From: Albidovulum aestuarii
GTDB lineage: Bacteria; Pseudomonadota; Alphaproteobacteria; Rhodobacterales; Rhodobacteraceae
Length of the DNA stretch: 64,000 nt
Assembly: GCF_029961185.1 (NCBI RefSeq)
Contig: NZ_JASBQQ010000011.1
Location: 54,701-118,700 of the forward strand
Reading direction: 5' to 3'
Shown: positions 26,831-35,078 of the stretch, piece by piece
Layout of the letters: every line of letters starts with the position of its first letter
Numbering within the stretch: position 1 is the stretch's first letter
Made by a program: the position numbers and the translations under genes
Notes under the pieces: generated by a model
The model's database searches: none
The model's input: the letters and a program-made list of their open reading frames with translations, nothing else
What the model was told of the DNA's origin: nothing

Positions 26831-28336
26831 ATGAGATTGCTGCCCGCCGCTCTGCGCCGGGCATTGTTTTTTTTCGTCCTGGCGTTTTGCATCATCCCGA
26901 GTGCCAAGGCTGCCGAACGGCAGGCTCTAGTCGTGGGTATGGCCAGCTATGCCCATATCCCGCCCTTGCGGAACACCGTCCACGATGCGCAGGCCCTGTC
27001 AGAGACGCTTGAACGGATCGGGTTCGAGGTCACGACGCTGATCGACGCACCCAAGGCGGAACTGGCCGAAGCCCTGTCCGATTTCGCCTTCCGATCCGAG
27101 ACAGCCGATCTGGCGCTCATCTACTTTGCCGGGCATGGCGTCGAGGTGCAGGGAGAGAACTTCCTGATCCCGGTGGATGCGGTGGTGAAGTCAAACCGGG
27201 ATATTCAACAGCAGTCGATTTCGCTGACTGCCATGCTGTCGGCGGTCGATCATGCCCGCAAGATGCGGGTCGTGATCCTCGACAGTTGCCGCAACCGCCC
27301 CTTCGACGATCTGATTGAGACCGACGGCTCTTCGACTTCAGACAGCACATCAGGTGCGCGCGGTGCAGGGGGGCTTGCCCCCGCCGCACCGGATCGTGGC
27401 ACGCTTGTCGCCTTTGCAGCGCGTGACGGGCAAGTCGCCCTTGATGGTGTTGGCGAAAACAGCCCCTTCGCGCAGGCTCTTGTCGACAATATCGCCGAGC
27501 CGGGGCTGGAAATCAGCCTGATGTTCCGGCAGGTGCGGGATGAGGTTTTGGCCCAGACCAACAACCTGCAAGAGCCGCATACCTATGGCTCGCTGCCGGG
27601 CATGCCCTACTACATCGCCGGTGAGCCCGATGCCCGGTCCGAACTCGCCGTGGATGATCTGCGCATCGCGTGGTCCGCACTCCGGGGCGAGCAGGCAGCG
27701 CAGCTTGAACGGCTGGCCGCGGATGGCGACACAAGGGCAATGATGGGACTGGCCTATATGCGCCTGAACCCGAATTCGGACAATTTCGCCCCGGCACAGG
27801 CGGCCGATCTGCTGGCGCGCGCGTCGGCGGCAGGTGCCCCAGAGGCGATGCACGAACTGGCCCGTCTCTATGAGGCTGGAACTGGTGTGGAACAGAATAC
27901 GGCGAAGGCGCTGGCACTCTTTGAACAAGCCGCCGCCCTCGACTATGCGGACGCAATCAACGATCTTGGTTTTCTTCACTATCAGGGCGGTCTTGGTTTG
28001 CGCCGCGACCCCGCCAAGGCGCTGGAGTTCTTCGAACGCGCTGCCGAGCTGCGCCAGTCGCAGGCACTTTTCAACTATGCGGCCCTGATCGACGACGGGC
28101 TGGTCCCCGGAAAGGGGCCTGAAGCGGCAGCAGACTATCTCTATCAGGCGCTTAGGGGGGGCAGTTCCGACGTCCTCAACCTGCTGAGCGAGCAGCCCAA
28201 GATGTTCAAAGCCGGAACCCTGCGGGCGCTTCAGGCCGAACTCTCGGACCATGGATTTTACAGCGGTGCATTTGACGGCGATTTCGGCCCGGCCACACGG
28301 ACCGCGATACGCGCGGCATACGGATTGATTGAATAA
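26831..28336 (+). CDS. Exported caspase-fold peptidase with Sel1 repeats and C-terminal peptidoglycan-binding-like segment
   Basis: A 501-residue protein. A signal peptide ends near residue 27 (PSAKA-AERQ). Residues 30-270 are a C14 caspase domain with the catalytic pair H102 (YFAGHGVEVQGENF) and C153 (VVILDSCRNRPFDD). Residues 290-440 hold Sel1-type repeats such as APEAMHELARLYEAGTGVEQ and ADAINDLGFLHYQGGLG. The C-terminus (GFYSGAFDGDFGPATRTAI) looks like a peptidoglycan-binding repeat. It should act in the periplasm or outside the cell. Bacterial caspase homologues generally cut after Arg or Lys; the substrate is unknown. GGAGG precedes the ATG. It is the first of four closely spaced genes ending with a second caspase-fold protein. 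Confidence 0.85.
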   Translation: MRLLPAALRRALFFFVLAFCIIPSAKAAERQALVVGMASYAHIPPLRNTVHDAQALSETLERIGFEVTTLIDAPKAELAEALSDFAFRSETADLALIYFAGHGVEVQGENFLIPVDAVVKSNRDIQQQSISLTAMLSAVDHARKMRVVILDSCRNRPFDDLIETDGSSTSDSTSGARGAGGLAPAAPDRGTLVAFAARDGQVALDGVGENSPFAQALVDNIAEPGLEISLMFRQVRDEVLAQTNNLQEPHTYGSLPGMPYYIAGEPDARSELAVDDLRIAWSALRGEQAAQLERLAADGDTRAMMGLAYMRLNPNSDNFAPAQAADLLARASAAGAPEAMHELARLYEAGTGVEQNTAKALALFEQAAALDYADAINDLGFLHYQGGLGLRRDPAKALEFFERAAELRQSQALFNYAALIDDGLVPGKGPEAAADYLYQALRGGSSDVLNLLSEQPKMFKAGTLRALQAELSDHGFYSGAFDGDFGPATRTAIRAAYGLIE

Positions 28337-28350
28337 CAGGAGGAAAGATC

Positions 28351-29100
28351 ATGCAATGTGCAGATCTCCGACGGCAGATCGCTCCACGAACGGTTTTCGC
28401 GGGAGCGGCGATATTGTCGATTGCCCTGACCCCGGCCGCCACGATCGCGGCTCCGGGTACCAAAGCACAGCCCCAATTCGTTATACACAACAATCCCGTT
28501 GATCTTTCAGCACCGATCGTTCGGGTTCAAAGCAAGACGACCAGTTCGCAGCAAAGCACCGGCACCGGCGGGCGACAAACAAGGTCATCCCCGTCTTTGG
28601 GAGGTGGCGGTGGAGCATCTTTAAAGAGGTATATCTACCTCAACCCACGCGAGACGGATAAGATCTCGGATGCACTTGGCGGCGCTCTCAAAACCTGCAG
28701 CCCGGATTTCGTCGACCGCCGCTACCGGATCGACTGCATCCGATTTTACTTTCGCCAGATCGCCAGCGAACTGCCCAGGACCGGGGAATATGCCCCTGTG
28801 CGAGATGCCCTTACAACCGCCGCCGACAAGCTGGATGCGATCATCCGGCAAAACCTCGACCCCAACGCGCCAACAATTAGGCCCCGCCTGAATGGAAAAT
28901 CCGCCGCGCCGCGCCTGCCACCGATCCGTGCCATAAGGCCAGAGTCCGAGGCACGCGCGATGAGAGCCGCGCAGGCGGTCATAGAGGAGGCCGAAACGGT
29001 CCTCCTGCGTTCAACGGAGAACTCGGATCGCCGAATGGCGCATTATCAGCAGATCGCAGCGGCAATTGACTCGACCAAGGTCTTGCTGCGCTCGACCTGA
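28351..29100 (+). CDS. Exported protein of unknown function
   Basis: A 249-residue protein 14 bp after the first caspase gene, behind a strong AGGAGGAAAG site. The N-terminus is a signal peptide (RTVFAGAAILSIALTPAATIA). A Ser/Thr/Gly-rich linker (residues about 60-90, including GGGGGAS) precedes a domain with two cysteines (KTCSPDF and RIDCIRF) that could form a disulfide in the periplasm, then a Pro/Arg-rich stretch and a helical C-terminus. I do not recognise the family. The position between two caspase genes suggests a shared task, possibly as partner or substrate (inference). Arg-rich segments offer potential caspase cleavage sites. Confidence 0.65.
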   Translation: MQCADLRRQIAPRTVFAGAAILSIALTPAATIAAPGTKAQPQFVIHNNPVDLSAPIVRVQSKTTSSQQSTGTGGRQTRSSPSLGGGGGASLKRYIYLNPRETDKISDALGGALKTCSPDFVDRRYRIDCIRFYFRQIASELPRTGEYAPVRDALTTAADKLDAIIRQNLDPNAPTIRPRLNGKSAAPRLPPIRAIRPESEARAMRAAQAVIEEAETVLLRSTENSDRRMAHYQQIAAAIDSTKVLLRST

Positions 29101-29187
29101 ACATACGTAGCCCCGAAACGCCGCTTCGTTGATGGAAAGTTACAGAAGTGGTAAGATGAAACATATTTTTTAAGTGAGGAATTTGTC

Positions 29188-29421
29188 ATGTCAAAGCGGA
29201 GTATGATCCTCTGCGCCGTTATTGCGCTTGCGGCCTGTGTGCCAGTGCCGCCCCCCCCGCCCGATCCGGAGCCCGCATCCGTACCGCCGCAGGCCAGCGC
29301 CTCCGCGCCAACGGCGGCGACGACATCTACGCAACCTGCGGCACCGGTCCCGTCGCCCAGCTACGCAGGCGGCGGCGGTGGTGGCGGTGGCGGTGGTGGC
29401 AGCGGTGGTGGGTGGAACTGA
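29188..29421 (+). CDS. Small Pro/Gly-rich lipoprotein
   Basis: A 77-residue protein behind GAGGA. The N-terminus is a lipoprotein signal (MILCAVIALAACVP) with lipobox LAAC, so the mature protein begins at the cysteine and is lipidated. It continues with a proline run (VPPPPPDPEP), a Pro/Ser/Ala/Thr linker and a glycine run of eleven or more residues ending SGGGWN. No folded domain is apparent. Its stop lies two bases before the ATG of the second caspase gene. A structural tether or surface display role is only a guess. Confidence 0.7.
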   Translation: MSKRSMILCAVIALAACVPVPPPPPDPEPASVPPQASASAPTAATTSTQPAAPVPSPSYAGGGGGGGGGGGSGGGWN

Positions 29422-29423
29422 CC

Positions 29424-31871
29424 ATGGCCGCCAGTTGCAAGTCGAAACGTGCCGCGTTGAGCGGCCTTCTACCGGCATTCTCAAACCGGATCGGTTCCGG
29501 AATGGCCGCCATCGTTGTCGTCCTGTCCGCAGGCCATGCAACCGCCCAGTCAGATCAGACTTACGTAACGCTGGAACGCCCGGCCGAAGTCCTTGGAATG
29601 CCCGGGCTCAGCATAGACCTGACGACACCCGCAACACGTCGCTACGCTTTGGTCATCGGCAACGGTGCCTATCTCCATGCCCCGCCGTTGGCCAATGCGG
29701 TCGCCGATGCCAGACTGGTCGCCAGCGTATTGAAACAGAGCGGCTATATCGTCCAGGAATATGAGGATCTTGACCGGCGTGGTTTTGAGGCGGCACTCAG
29801 GCGCATGATCGCAGATACCGGCAAAGGGTCGGAAATCGTGATCTACTATGCCGGTCATGGTGTGCAGATCGGCAATTCAAACCGCCTGATCCCGGTCGAT
29901 GCCGAGATCGACTCGATCTATGACCTGCCGTTTGAAACCGTGTCACTGTCCAGCCTCCTGTCCATTGCTGGGGCGCGGTCACGGTCGCTTGTGGTGATCC
30001 TCGACAGTTGCCGCGACAATCCCTTCCCCGATCGCGGGGCTATTGTCGGGTTGGACGCCATACCTCAGGAACTGAGAACCGGTTTCGCCGCCCAGGATTC
30101 CCCGGTCAATTCCCTCATAGTGTTTTCGACCTCGCCGGGCGCGGTCGCGCTTGATGGACAGGGGGCCAACAGTCCCTTCACCGAAGCCCTGTACAACGCG
30201 GCGATAGCGGCTCCGGACGCCCCACTCGACAGCCTTCTCAAGGATGTCCGCCGCAGGGTCTATTCGGTAACCGGTGGACGGCAGGTGCCGTGGGAAAGCT
30301 CGTCACTGGTTGAAACGGTATCCTTCGATTCTGATCCATCTACGCCGGGATTCCAGAATGTTCTGGCAGCGGATGCCGTCCCTGGAGCGGAAGCGACCGG
30401 AGCTTCGCTCGCGCTATCCCTGCCGCTTGACCGAAAGGTACGTGTCGGAACCGCGCTTCGCGATACGGCGGCCCAACCAATGGCTGCCATAACGGTGACC
30501 CGCCCGCCCCAATATGGCCGGTTGGAACTGACCAGCGGTGAAACCACCCGCGGACTGGTGCCCCTGACACAGATGACAGAAGGGGTGGAAAACCTCGTCT
30601 ATTCCAACAGCCAACCAGAGCTTTCGGCTCTGGCGATGACCGTTCCGGCAATCACCGATGAATTCACCGTGGCGAGCGACGGCAAGGCACAGACAGTCCA
30701 GCTGACACTGAACGTCGACCCTTGTGACTATCAGGCGGGCGATCACCTTGACCCAGACGGCGTGGGCGTGGCCCGGTACCCGAATGAAATCGACGTCGAC
30801 GCCGCACTGGCCGCTTGCGAGGCCGCTGTAGCGCGAGAGCCGACGAACGGCAGGTTCCACTACGAACTGGGAAGGGTTCACCTCGCGCTGCTCAATCTCG
30901 ATGCCGCAGAGGCTGAATTCACCCTGGCACGCGAGTACGGTCATACCCGTGCCTGGCACGCACTCGGGATGCTGGTGATCGCGCGCGAGCAGATAACCGC
31001 AGGAGCCGCCCGCACCCGCGCGCCGGAAGAGGCACTGGCGCTTCTGGCAATGGGCGTCGATCAGGGCGATCCCTATGCCTATCACTCGCTCGGCCAGCAG
31101 CTTCTGGAACTGGCGGACGACCCGGCGCTGAAACGCCAGGGCTTCGACCTGCTCTCCCGGTCACTGGAGGTCGGGCATACTTTCTCGATGAACACGCTCG
31201 GCTACTATTTCCTGCAGGAAGGCACCGACCACTACGAGCCCGAACGCGGTCTGCGCTACGTTCAGGAAAGTGCCGCGCGCGGAGACATCTACGGCTATGA
31301 CAACATGGGCTGGGTGATGCTCAACGGCGCGGGTGGTGTAGCGCGCGATCCGAAGGCGGCGCTCGACTGGTTCCAAAAAGCCAGCGAGGGCGGCCATCCG
31401 AGATCGCCGACCTCGATCGGCCGAATGTATTTCAATGGCGATCTTGGGGCACCGGACTTTGCCGAGGCGGTAAAATGGTACGATGAAGGCCTGAGCCGGG
31501 GCGATGCCTGGGGCGGGGCCAACGGCGCATGGGTGATTGCCCAGCAAACACCGGCAGGCCTGACTCTGGGCGATGCTGTTGCGCGGGCGGCAAAGGCGAT
31601 GGTCTTGCGGGACGCCGAAGCGGCTGCCTCGGCTCAGCAGTTGATCGACAGGCTTCCTTCAAATGCGCTCGACATGGGGGCGCAGGTCATGATGCACGAG
31701 CTTGGCTCTGATATTGTGCCTGACGGCGCATTCGGACCGGCAAGCGAGGCGGCGCTCGCAGCACTCGGTGAGAAGTTCTCAACAACTTTCCCGGTGGACA
31801 GAAAGGAGCGGCTGAACGAACTCGCCCGGCTCTATTGGGCGGCAAATCCGTTCCCCGTCATCGTGTTCTGA
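29424..31871 (+). CDS. Exported caspase-fold peptidase with Sel1 repeats, large form
   Basis: An 815-residue protein (GTG 29412 is an alternative start). A hydrophobic export segment (SGMAAIVVVLSAGHATAQ) precedes a caspase domain with catalytic H145 (YYAGHGVQIGNSNR) and C196 (VVILDSCRDNPFPD). Residues about 300-430 form a beta-rich region. A TPR-like unit follows (GRFHYELGRVHLALLNLDAA), then several Sel1-type repeats (YAYHSLGQQLLELADD; YGYDNMGWVMLNGAGG). The C-terminal 60 residues include DGAFGPASEAALAAL, reminiscent of a peptidoglycan-binding repeat. It shares the caspase plus Sel1 plan of the 26.8 kb gene but is not a recent duplicate. It ends eight bases from the convergent LuxR-type gene. 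Confidence 0.85.
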   Translation: MAASCKSKRAALSGLLPAFSNRIGSGMAAIVVVLSAGHATAQSDQTYVTLERPAEVLGMPGLSIDLTTPATRRYALVIGNGAYLHAPPLANAVADARLVASVLKQSGYIVQEYEDLDRRGFEAALRRMIADTGKGSEIVIYYAGHGVQIGNSNRLIPVDAEIDSIYDLPFETVSLSSLLSIAGARSRSLVVILDSCRDNPFPDRGAIVGLDAIPQELRTGFAAQDSPVNSLIVFSTSPGAVALDGQGANSPFTEALYNAAIAAPDAPLDSLLKDVRRRVYSVTGGRQVPWESSSLVETVSFDSDPSTPGFQNVLAADAVPGAEATGASLALSLPLDRKVRVGTALRDTAAQPMAAITVTRPPQYGRLELTSGETTRGLVPLTQMTEGVENLVYSNSQPELSALAMTVPAITDEFTVASDGKAQTVQLTLNVDPCDYQAGDHLDPDGVGVARYPNEIDVDAALAACEAAVAREPTNGRFHYELGRVHLALLNLDAAEAEFTLAREYGHTRAWHALGMLVIAREQITAGAARTRAPEEALALLAMGVDQGDPYAYHSLGQQLLELADDPALKRQGFDLLSRSLEVGHTFSMNTLGYYFLQEGTDHYEPERGLRYVQESAARGDIYGYDNMGWVMLNGAGGVARDPKAALDWFQKASEGGHPRSPTSIGRMYFNGDLGAPDFAEAVKWYDEGLSRGDAWGGANGAWVIAQQTPAGLTLGDAVARAAKAMVLRDAEAAASAQQLIDRLPSNALDMGAQVMMHELGSDIVPDGAFGPASEAALAALGEKFSTTFPVDRKERLNELARLYWAANPFPVIVF

Positions 31872-31879
31872 ACCTCAGG

Positions 31880-32395
31880 TCATCCCGCCCTGGCGAGCGT
31901 GACAGGCTCGGCGGGGCGGCCTTCAATCAGTTCCTCGATGATGAGGCCAAGAAGCTGGGGTCTGCTCGTTACGCCGGCCTTACGGTAGATCGCGTTCGTC
32001 TGAGCCTTGACCGTCCCCTCAGATGTTCGCCTCATATAAGCAATTTCATGTATCGACAGTCCCTTGATCGCAAACATGGCCACATCGGCCTCCGCCGGGG
32101 TCAACTCCCATTCACGGAACCGTTCATCGAGTAGATCGTGAAATGCACCCGAGGCGAGCCTCAGCTTCTCCTCCGCCTCAGCCCGGACGCGACCGGCCTG
32201 ATAATATGCAATGCCGCCGAGAACGAGGCCGAGGACAAGGCCCACGGCGCCGCCAACTTCCAGAAGTTCATGCACGGACCACGGGATCGGATAGGGCTGC
32301 AGGTGGAATATGGACGAAACCAAGTCAGCGACAACGACAATCGCGCAGATCGCCTGCGCGACCAGAATAACAATGATGAAATGCCGTGCCGTCAT
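31880..32395 (-). CDS. Membrane-anchored LuxR-type regulator (copy 1)
   Basis: A 171-residue protein with two transmembrane helices (FIIVILVAQAICAIVVVADL near residues 6-25; VGGAVGLVLGLVLGGIAYY near 47-65), a short helical linker and a C-terminal LuxR-type helix-turn-helix (LTPAEADVAMFAIKGLSIHE; SEGTVKAQTNAIYRKAGV). The DNA-binding domain therefore hangs on the inner membrane, with no receiver domain. A close paralogue lies at 33.6 kb. It starts 15 bp after a gene for a PepSY-like exported protein, and the pair likely signals across the membrane (inference). Which promoters it controls is unknown. Confidence 0.82.
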   Translation of the reverse strand: MTARHFIIVILVAQAICAIVVVADLVSSIFHLQPYPIPWSVHELLEVGGAVGLVLGLVLGGIAYYQAGRVRAEAEEKLRLASGAFHDLLDERFREWELTPAEADVAMFAIKGLSIHEIAYMRRTSEGTVKAQTNAIYRKAGVTSRPQLLGLIIEELIEGRPAEPVTLARAG

Positions 32396-32410
32396 ACGGC
32401 CGCCTTCCTC

Positions 32411-32839
32411 TCAATCAGGCACGTCAGCCGCGCCAGCTTCGCTCTCTTCAGTGCTCCCCGCGAAAGCAGACGCGTCGTCGCCATTGTCCCAGTTCGCGGC
32501 ATTGGGTTGTTTGACTGTGACCCCATCCACGCCGGACTTGGCAGGTCGTTCCATCAACGACGGCGCTACGGCGTCAGGCGTTCCGCCGGTCCGCGGAGCC
32601 ACTTGCCAGACATCGCGCAGCACCTCGCCGGTCCGGCTATCGAGCACGATTTCGCGCATACCATCGGACCTGCCGGCGACGATCCGTATACGACCGAGCC
32701 AAGTTGAAGACGCCGTAATCCGGTCGTAACCCTGAGCCCGCAACTGATCCGACACGTTGCCCACAAGATCGGATGCACCCGCCGACAATGCGAGGGTGAA
32801 CCAAAGCACCGTGCCAAACACGAACTTTGAACCTGACAC
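32411..32839 (-). CDS. Exported PepSY-like protein (copy 1)
   Basis: A 142-residue protein started at GTG 32839 behind GGGAGGG. The signal peptide is FVFGTVLWFTLALSAGAS. Residues about 25-75 resemble a PepSY repeat: VSDQLRAQGYDRITASSTWL, then REIVLDSRTGEVLRD. The remainder is an acidic, low-complexity tail. The core matches the 34.2 kb protein (TWLGR-[IV]-R, RE-[IV]-V-[LV]-D, SGEVLRD), so the two are paralogues. PepSY domains often inhibit peptidases or sense redox or ligand signals; with exported caspase-fold proteins next door an inhibitory role is conceivable but unproven. Confidence 0.7.
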   Translation of the reverse strand: MSGSKFVFGTVLWFTLALSAGASDLVGNVSDQLRAQGYDRITASSTWLGRIRIVAGRSDGMREIVLDSRTGEVLRDVWQVAPRTGGTPDAVAPSLMERPAKSGVDGVTVKQPNAANWDNGDDASAFAGSTEESEAGAADVPD

Positions 32840-32909
32840 AGGTCCGCCCTCCCGGTGACGGCGTACCCCTTACCGCGAATATCGCCGGGCCGGGGGGAGT
32901 CCGCAAGCT

Positions 32910-32937
32910 GCCGGACACGCCCCGAGGCGCGTCCGGC
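32910..32937 (-). terminator. GC-rich hairpin downstream of small exported protein gene
   Basis: A 12-bp inverted repeat with one mismatch (GCCGGACACGCC / GGCGCGTCCGGC) around a four-base loop lies 12 bp after the stop of the 32949-33272 gene. No clear T tract follows, so termination is probable but not certain. Confidence 0.5.
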
Positions 32938-32948
32938 GGATATTCGCC

Positions 32949-33272
32949 TTAGCCAGCGGATCCGGCTTCGCCACCACTGGCACCTTCGCCACCACCTTCG
33001 CCTGGGCTGGCACCTTCGCCGCCGCCCGAGTGCTCGCCGCCGCCGGAACCCTCGCCACCACTGGGCCCTTCACCGCCGCCGGAAGCCTCGCCGCCAGCGC
33101 CGTTTTCGCTGCCGCCAGTCCCTTCGGTGATGATCGTTGTGCCTTCGGTTGATGATTCTGACGTGGTTGCCGCCGTGCCTTCACCCGTCGCGGCCGTTTC
33201 CACATGACCTTCTGCGTGGCTCATCCCACCGGCAAATGCCAATGCCGCAGCAAGAAGTACGGAGTATTTCAT
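32949..33272 (-). CDS. Small exported Gly/Glu-rich low-complexity protein
   Basis: A 107-residue protein started at ATG 33272 behind AAAGGAC. The signal peptide KYSVLLAAALAFAGGMSHA is followed by a short Thr/Ser segment and about 60 residues built of GGE-, SGG- and GEG-type repeats. It has no folded domain that I can see and is strongly acidic. It lies between the two PepSY/LuxR-type modules on the same strand. The tail composition resembles the GGGE repeats of the 34.2 kb protein, suggesting a shared extracellular or envelope environment. Confidence 0.65.
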   Translation of the reverse strand: MKYSVLLAAALAFAGGMSHAEGHVETAATGEGTAATTSESSTEGTTIITEGTGGSENGAGGEASGGGEGPSGGEGSGGGEHSGGGEGASPGEGGGEGASGGEAGSAG

Positions 33273-33424
33273 TTCGGTTGTCCTTTGCTCTGAGGCCGGT
33301 GCCGACATTGGCCGACCCGGCTTGGCGCCGCGACATGCGGCCCGCCTCACACAAAGCGGCTTCTTCCCACACTGGCCATGTTTCGGAGGTTTATGCGCCG
33401 ATCTTTGCCAAGCCGCATCGCGGA

Positions 33425-33438
33425 TAAACGTCCGTTTA
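33425..33438. promoter_or_regulatory. Palindrome upstream of small exported protein gene
   Basis: TAAACG-TC-CGTTTA is a 14-bp stretch with six-base perfect arms, 153 bp upstream of the ATG at 33272, in the 294-bp gap 33273-33566 that otherwise shows no gene. It may be a regulator site; short length keeps confidence low. Confidence 0.3.
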
Positions 33439-33566
33439 CGGCACTTTTGTTAGGACCGAAGGACTTGGCGTCGGGCGGAAAGACGCCGAGGTCACCACTC
33501 TGCCTCGGCCCCTCAGTGTCATCAGCTGAAAGTTTATATCTAAATCCGGGTTCCCACCGGTTTCGG

Positions 33567-34127
33567 TCAGTTCACCAATTGAATGGCTGGTCCTGATTCA
33601 ATGTGATGCAGGCTTTCCGGCATCTTGGGAATCATGTTGTCGTCCATCAAGTCTTCAATGAAGAGTGACAACAGTTGCGGCCGTCCGGAGACACCAGATT
33701 TGCGATAGATCGCATTGGTCTGGGCCTTGATCGTCCCCTCGGCGGTCCCTCGCAACGCAGCGATTTCCTGCATGGACAGACCCTTGATCGAAAACAGCGC
33801 CACATCGCGTTCGGCCGACGTCAGGCCCCAGTCGCTGAAGCGGGACTGCATGAGTTCCATGAACGCACCGGAAACCTGTCGCAATTGTTCTTCGGCCCGC
33901 TTCTGTCGGCGCAGGCCCCGTGCCAGAAGAATGATCCCCACTAAAGCGCCGCAGACCAGACCAAGCACCGCGCCGATCTCAAGTAATTCGCGCAGTTCCC
34001 AGCTCATCGGACGATGTTGAATGCCGAGGGCGCGAAGAAGTGTCTCACCAACCAGGAGTGAGGCGCAGAACACCTGAACGACCAGCAACAGCGATAGTGC
34101 AATCAGATCACGCTTGGAGCGGCGCAT
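33567..34127 (-). CDS. Membrane-anchored LuxR-type regulator (copy 2)
   Basis: A 186-residue paralogue of the 31.9 kb protein. It has two transmembrane helices (LIALSLLLVVQVFCASLLVG; IGAVLGLVCGALVGIILLA), a basic linker and a LuxR-type helix-turn-helix (LTSAERDVALFSIKGLSMQE; AEGTIKAQTNAIYRKSGV). ATG 34127 is favoured over an adjacent GTG because GGGGGAGG is then at normal distance. It follows the 34.2 kb exported protein gene by about 40 bp. The recognition region is nearly identical to that of copy 1, so both may bind similar sites. Confidence 0.82.
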   Translation of the reverse strand: MRRSKRDLIALSLLLVVQVFCASLLVGETLLRALGIQHRPMSWELRELLEIGAVLGLVCGALVGIILLARGLRRQKRAEEQLRQVSGAFMELMQSRFSDWGLTSAERDVALFSIKGLSMQEIAALRGTAEGTIKAQTNAIYRKSGVSGRPQLLSLFIEDLMDDNMIPKMPESLHHIESGPAIQLVN

Positions 34128-34166
34128 CACGACCTCCCCCTCACGCTGTCAAGGCGGCGGCGATCC

Positions 34167-34655
34167 TTACCCATCGGCGTTACCTTTGTCAGGTTTGCCT
34201 TTGGATTTGCCGTTGCTGGATTCTTTGTTGGATTCCTTCGAGGATTCTCCGCTCCCGGATTCCCCGCTTCCGGTCCCGCCGCTACCGGTCTCGCCGCCCC
34301 CGGTCTCACCGCCTCCGGTCTCACCGCCTCCGGTTTCCCCACCAGCGGAACCGCCGCTGCCGGCACCTCCACCAGATCCATTGGATTCTGCCGATTTCTC
34401 GTCGCGCGACGACGCACTTTCCGAATAATCGCGCAGAACTTCGCCCGAGGTCGGGTCTACAACGACCTCCCGGATCGTCTTGCCCTTCTGCGCTTTGAAC
34501 CTGACACGGCCAAGCCACGTTCGCTTGCGATATGTGATGCGGTATCCCTCGCGGAGCAGCCTGGCGGCGACATCGTCGTCAAAGGACAGGGCCAAAGATG
34601 AGCCGGCTGTCGCCACTAGGCAAGCACCAGCAAGGAGGAAACCGCGTCTCGTCAT
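34167..34655 (-). CDS. Exported PepSY-like protein with Gly/Glu/Ser-rich tail (copy 2)
   Basis: A 162-residue protein from ATG 34655, with an N-terminal RR and hydrophobic signal (TRRGFLLAGACLVATAGSSL). Residues about 25-70 match copy 1: AARLLREGYRITYRKRTWLG, then REVVVDPTSGEVLRDY. The C-terminal half is a repetitive tail of GGGET units followed by SSKESNKESS and a Lys/Gly end. The tail contrasts acidic Gly-rich and basic blocks and is probably disordered. No clear ribosome site precedes the ATG, so the start is uncertain. It pairs with the membrane LuxR-type gene downstream, exactly as copy 1 does. Confidence 0.7.
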   Translation of the reverse strand: MTRRGFLLAGACLVATAGSSLALSFDDDVAARLLREGYRITYRKRTWLGRVRFKAQKGKTIREVVVDPTSGEVLRDYSESASSRDEKSAESNGSGGGAGSGGSAGGETGGGETGGGETGGGETGSGGTGSGESGSGESSKESNKESSNGKSKGKPDKGNADG

Positions 34656-34751
34656 ATTCGCACTACACACCGCCCCCACGCGGGATGGTGTACAAACTCT
34701 TGCTATATCACAAGAATTTTCGGAATTTTGCGAGTTTTGGTTGCGCGTTCG

Positions 34752-35078
34752 TCAACGATCCTCGGATTCGCCAAAGATCTCTTCCGAAATCACCGTTATT
34801 CCGTCTTCTTCGAAATGCCGTTCCACGCCGATTCCGCGCCGGTCAATCTGCTCCATCACGCAGGCGCCATCGGCGTTGAACACGCGGCAGACATAGCCAT
34901 CATCGCTTTTTGCGTCGATAAGCAGCATGTCGCTGTTCCAACGGACATCCACCTGGGCATAGCCGCTGGCGGTCAGTGCGCTCAACTGATCGCGGACGAG
35001 CTGCCCGAGATTCGCGGCCGGACGCAGGATGGTCACCTTTTCAAACGGCGAAGCAGTAATATCGGTCATATGGATCAT
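34752..35078 (-). CDS. Small cytoplasmic protein of unknown function
   Basis: A 108-residue acidic protein without signal peptide or membrane segment. ATG 35078 has AAGGA eight bases before it. The order of predicted elements (a helix with LGQLVRDQLSALTASGYAQ, strands VDVRWNSDMLLIDAKS and VCRVFNADGACVMEQ) suggests a small alpha/beta fold. I do not recognise it. It lies directly upstream of the second PepSY/LuxR-type module on the same strand, so it may be the first gene of that group. Confidence 0.55.
   Translation of the reverse strand: MIHMTDITASPFEKVTILRPAANLGQLVRDQLSALTASGYAQVDVRWNSDMLLIDAKSDDGYVCRVFNADGACVMEQIDRRGIGVERHFEEDGITVISEEIFGESEDR

Noticed and set aside
32960..34400. Minisatellite repeats as independent elements
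   Set aside because: They are in-frame Gly/Glu/Ser codon repeats of exported proteins.
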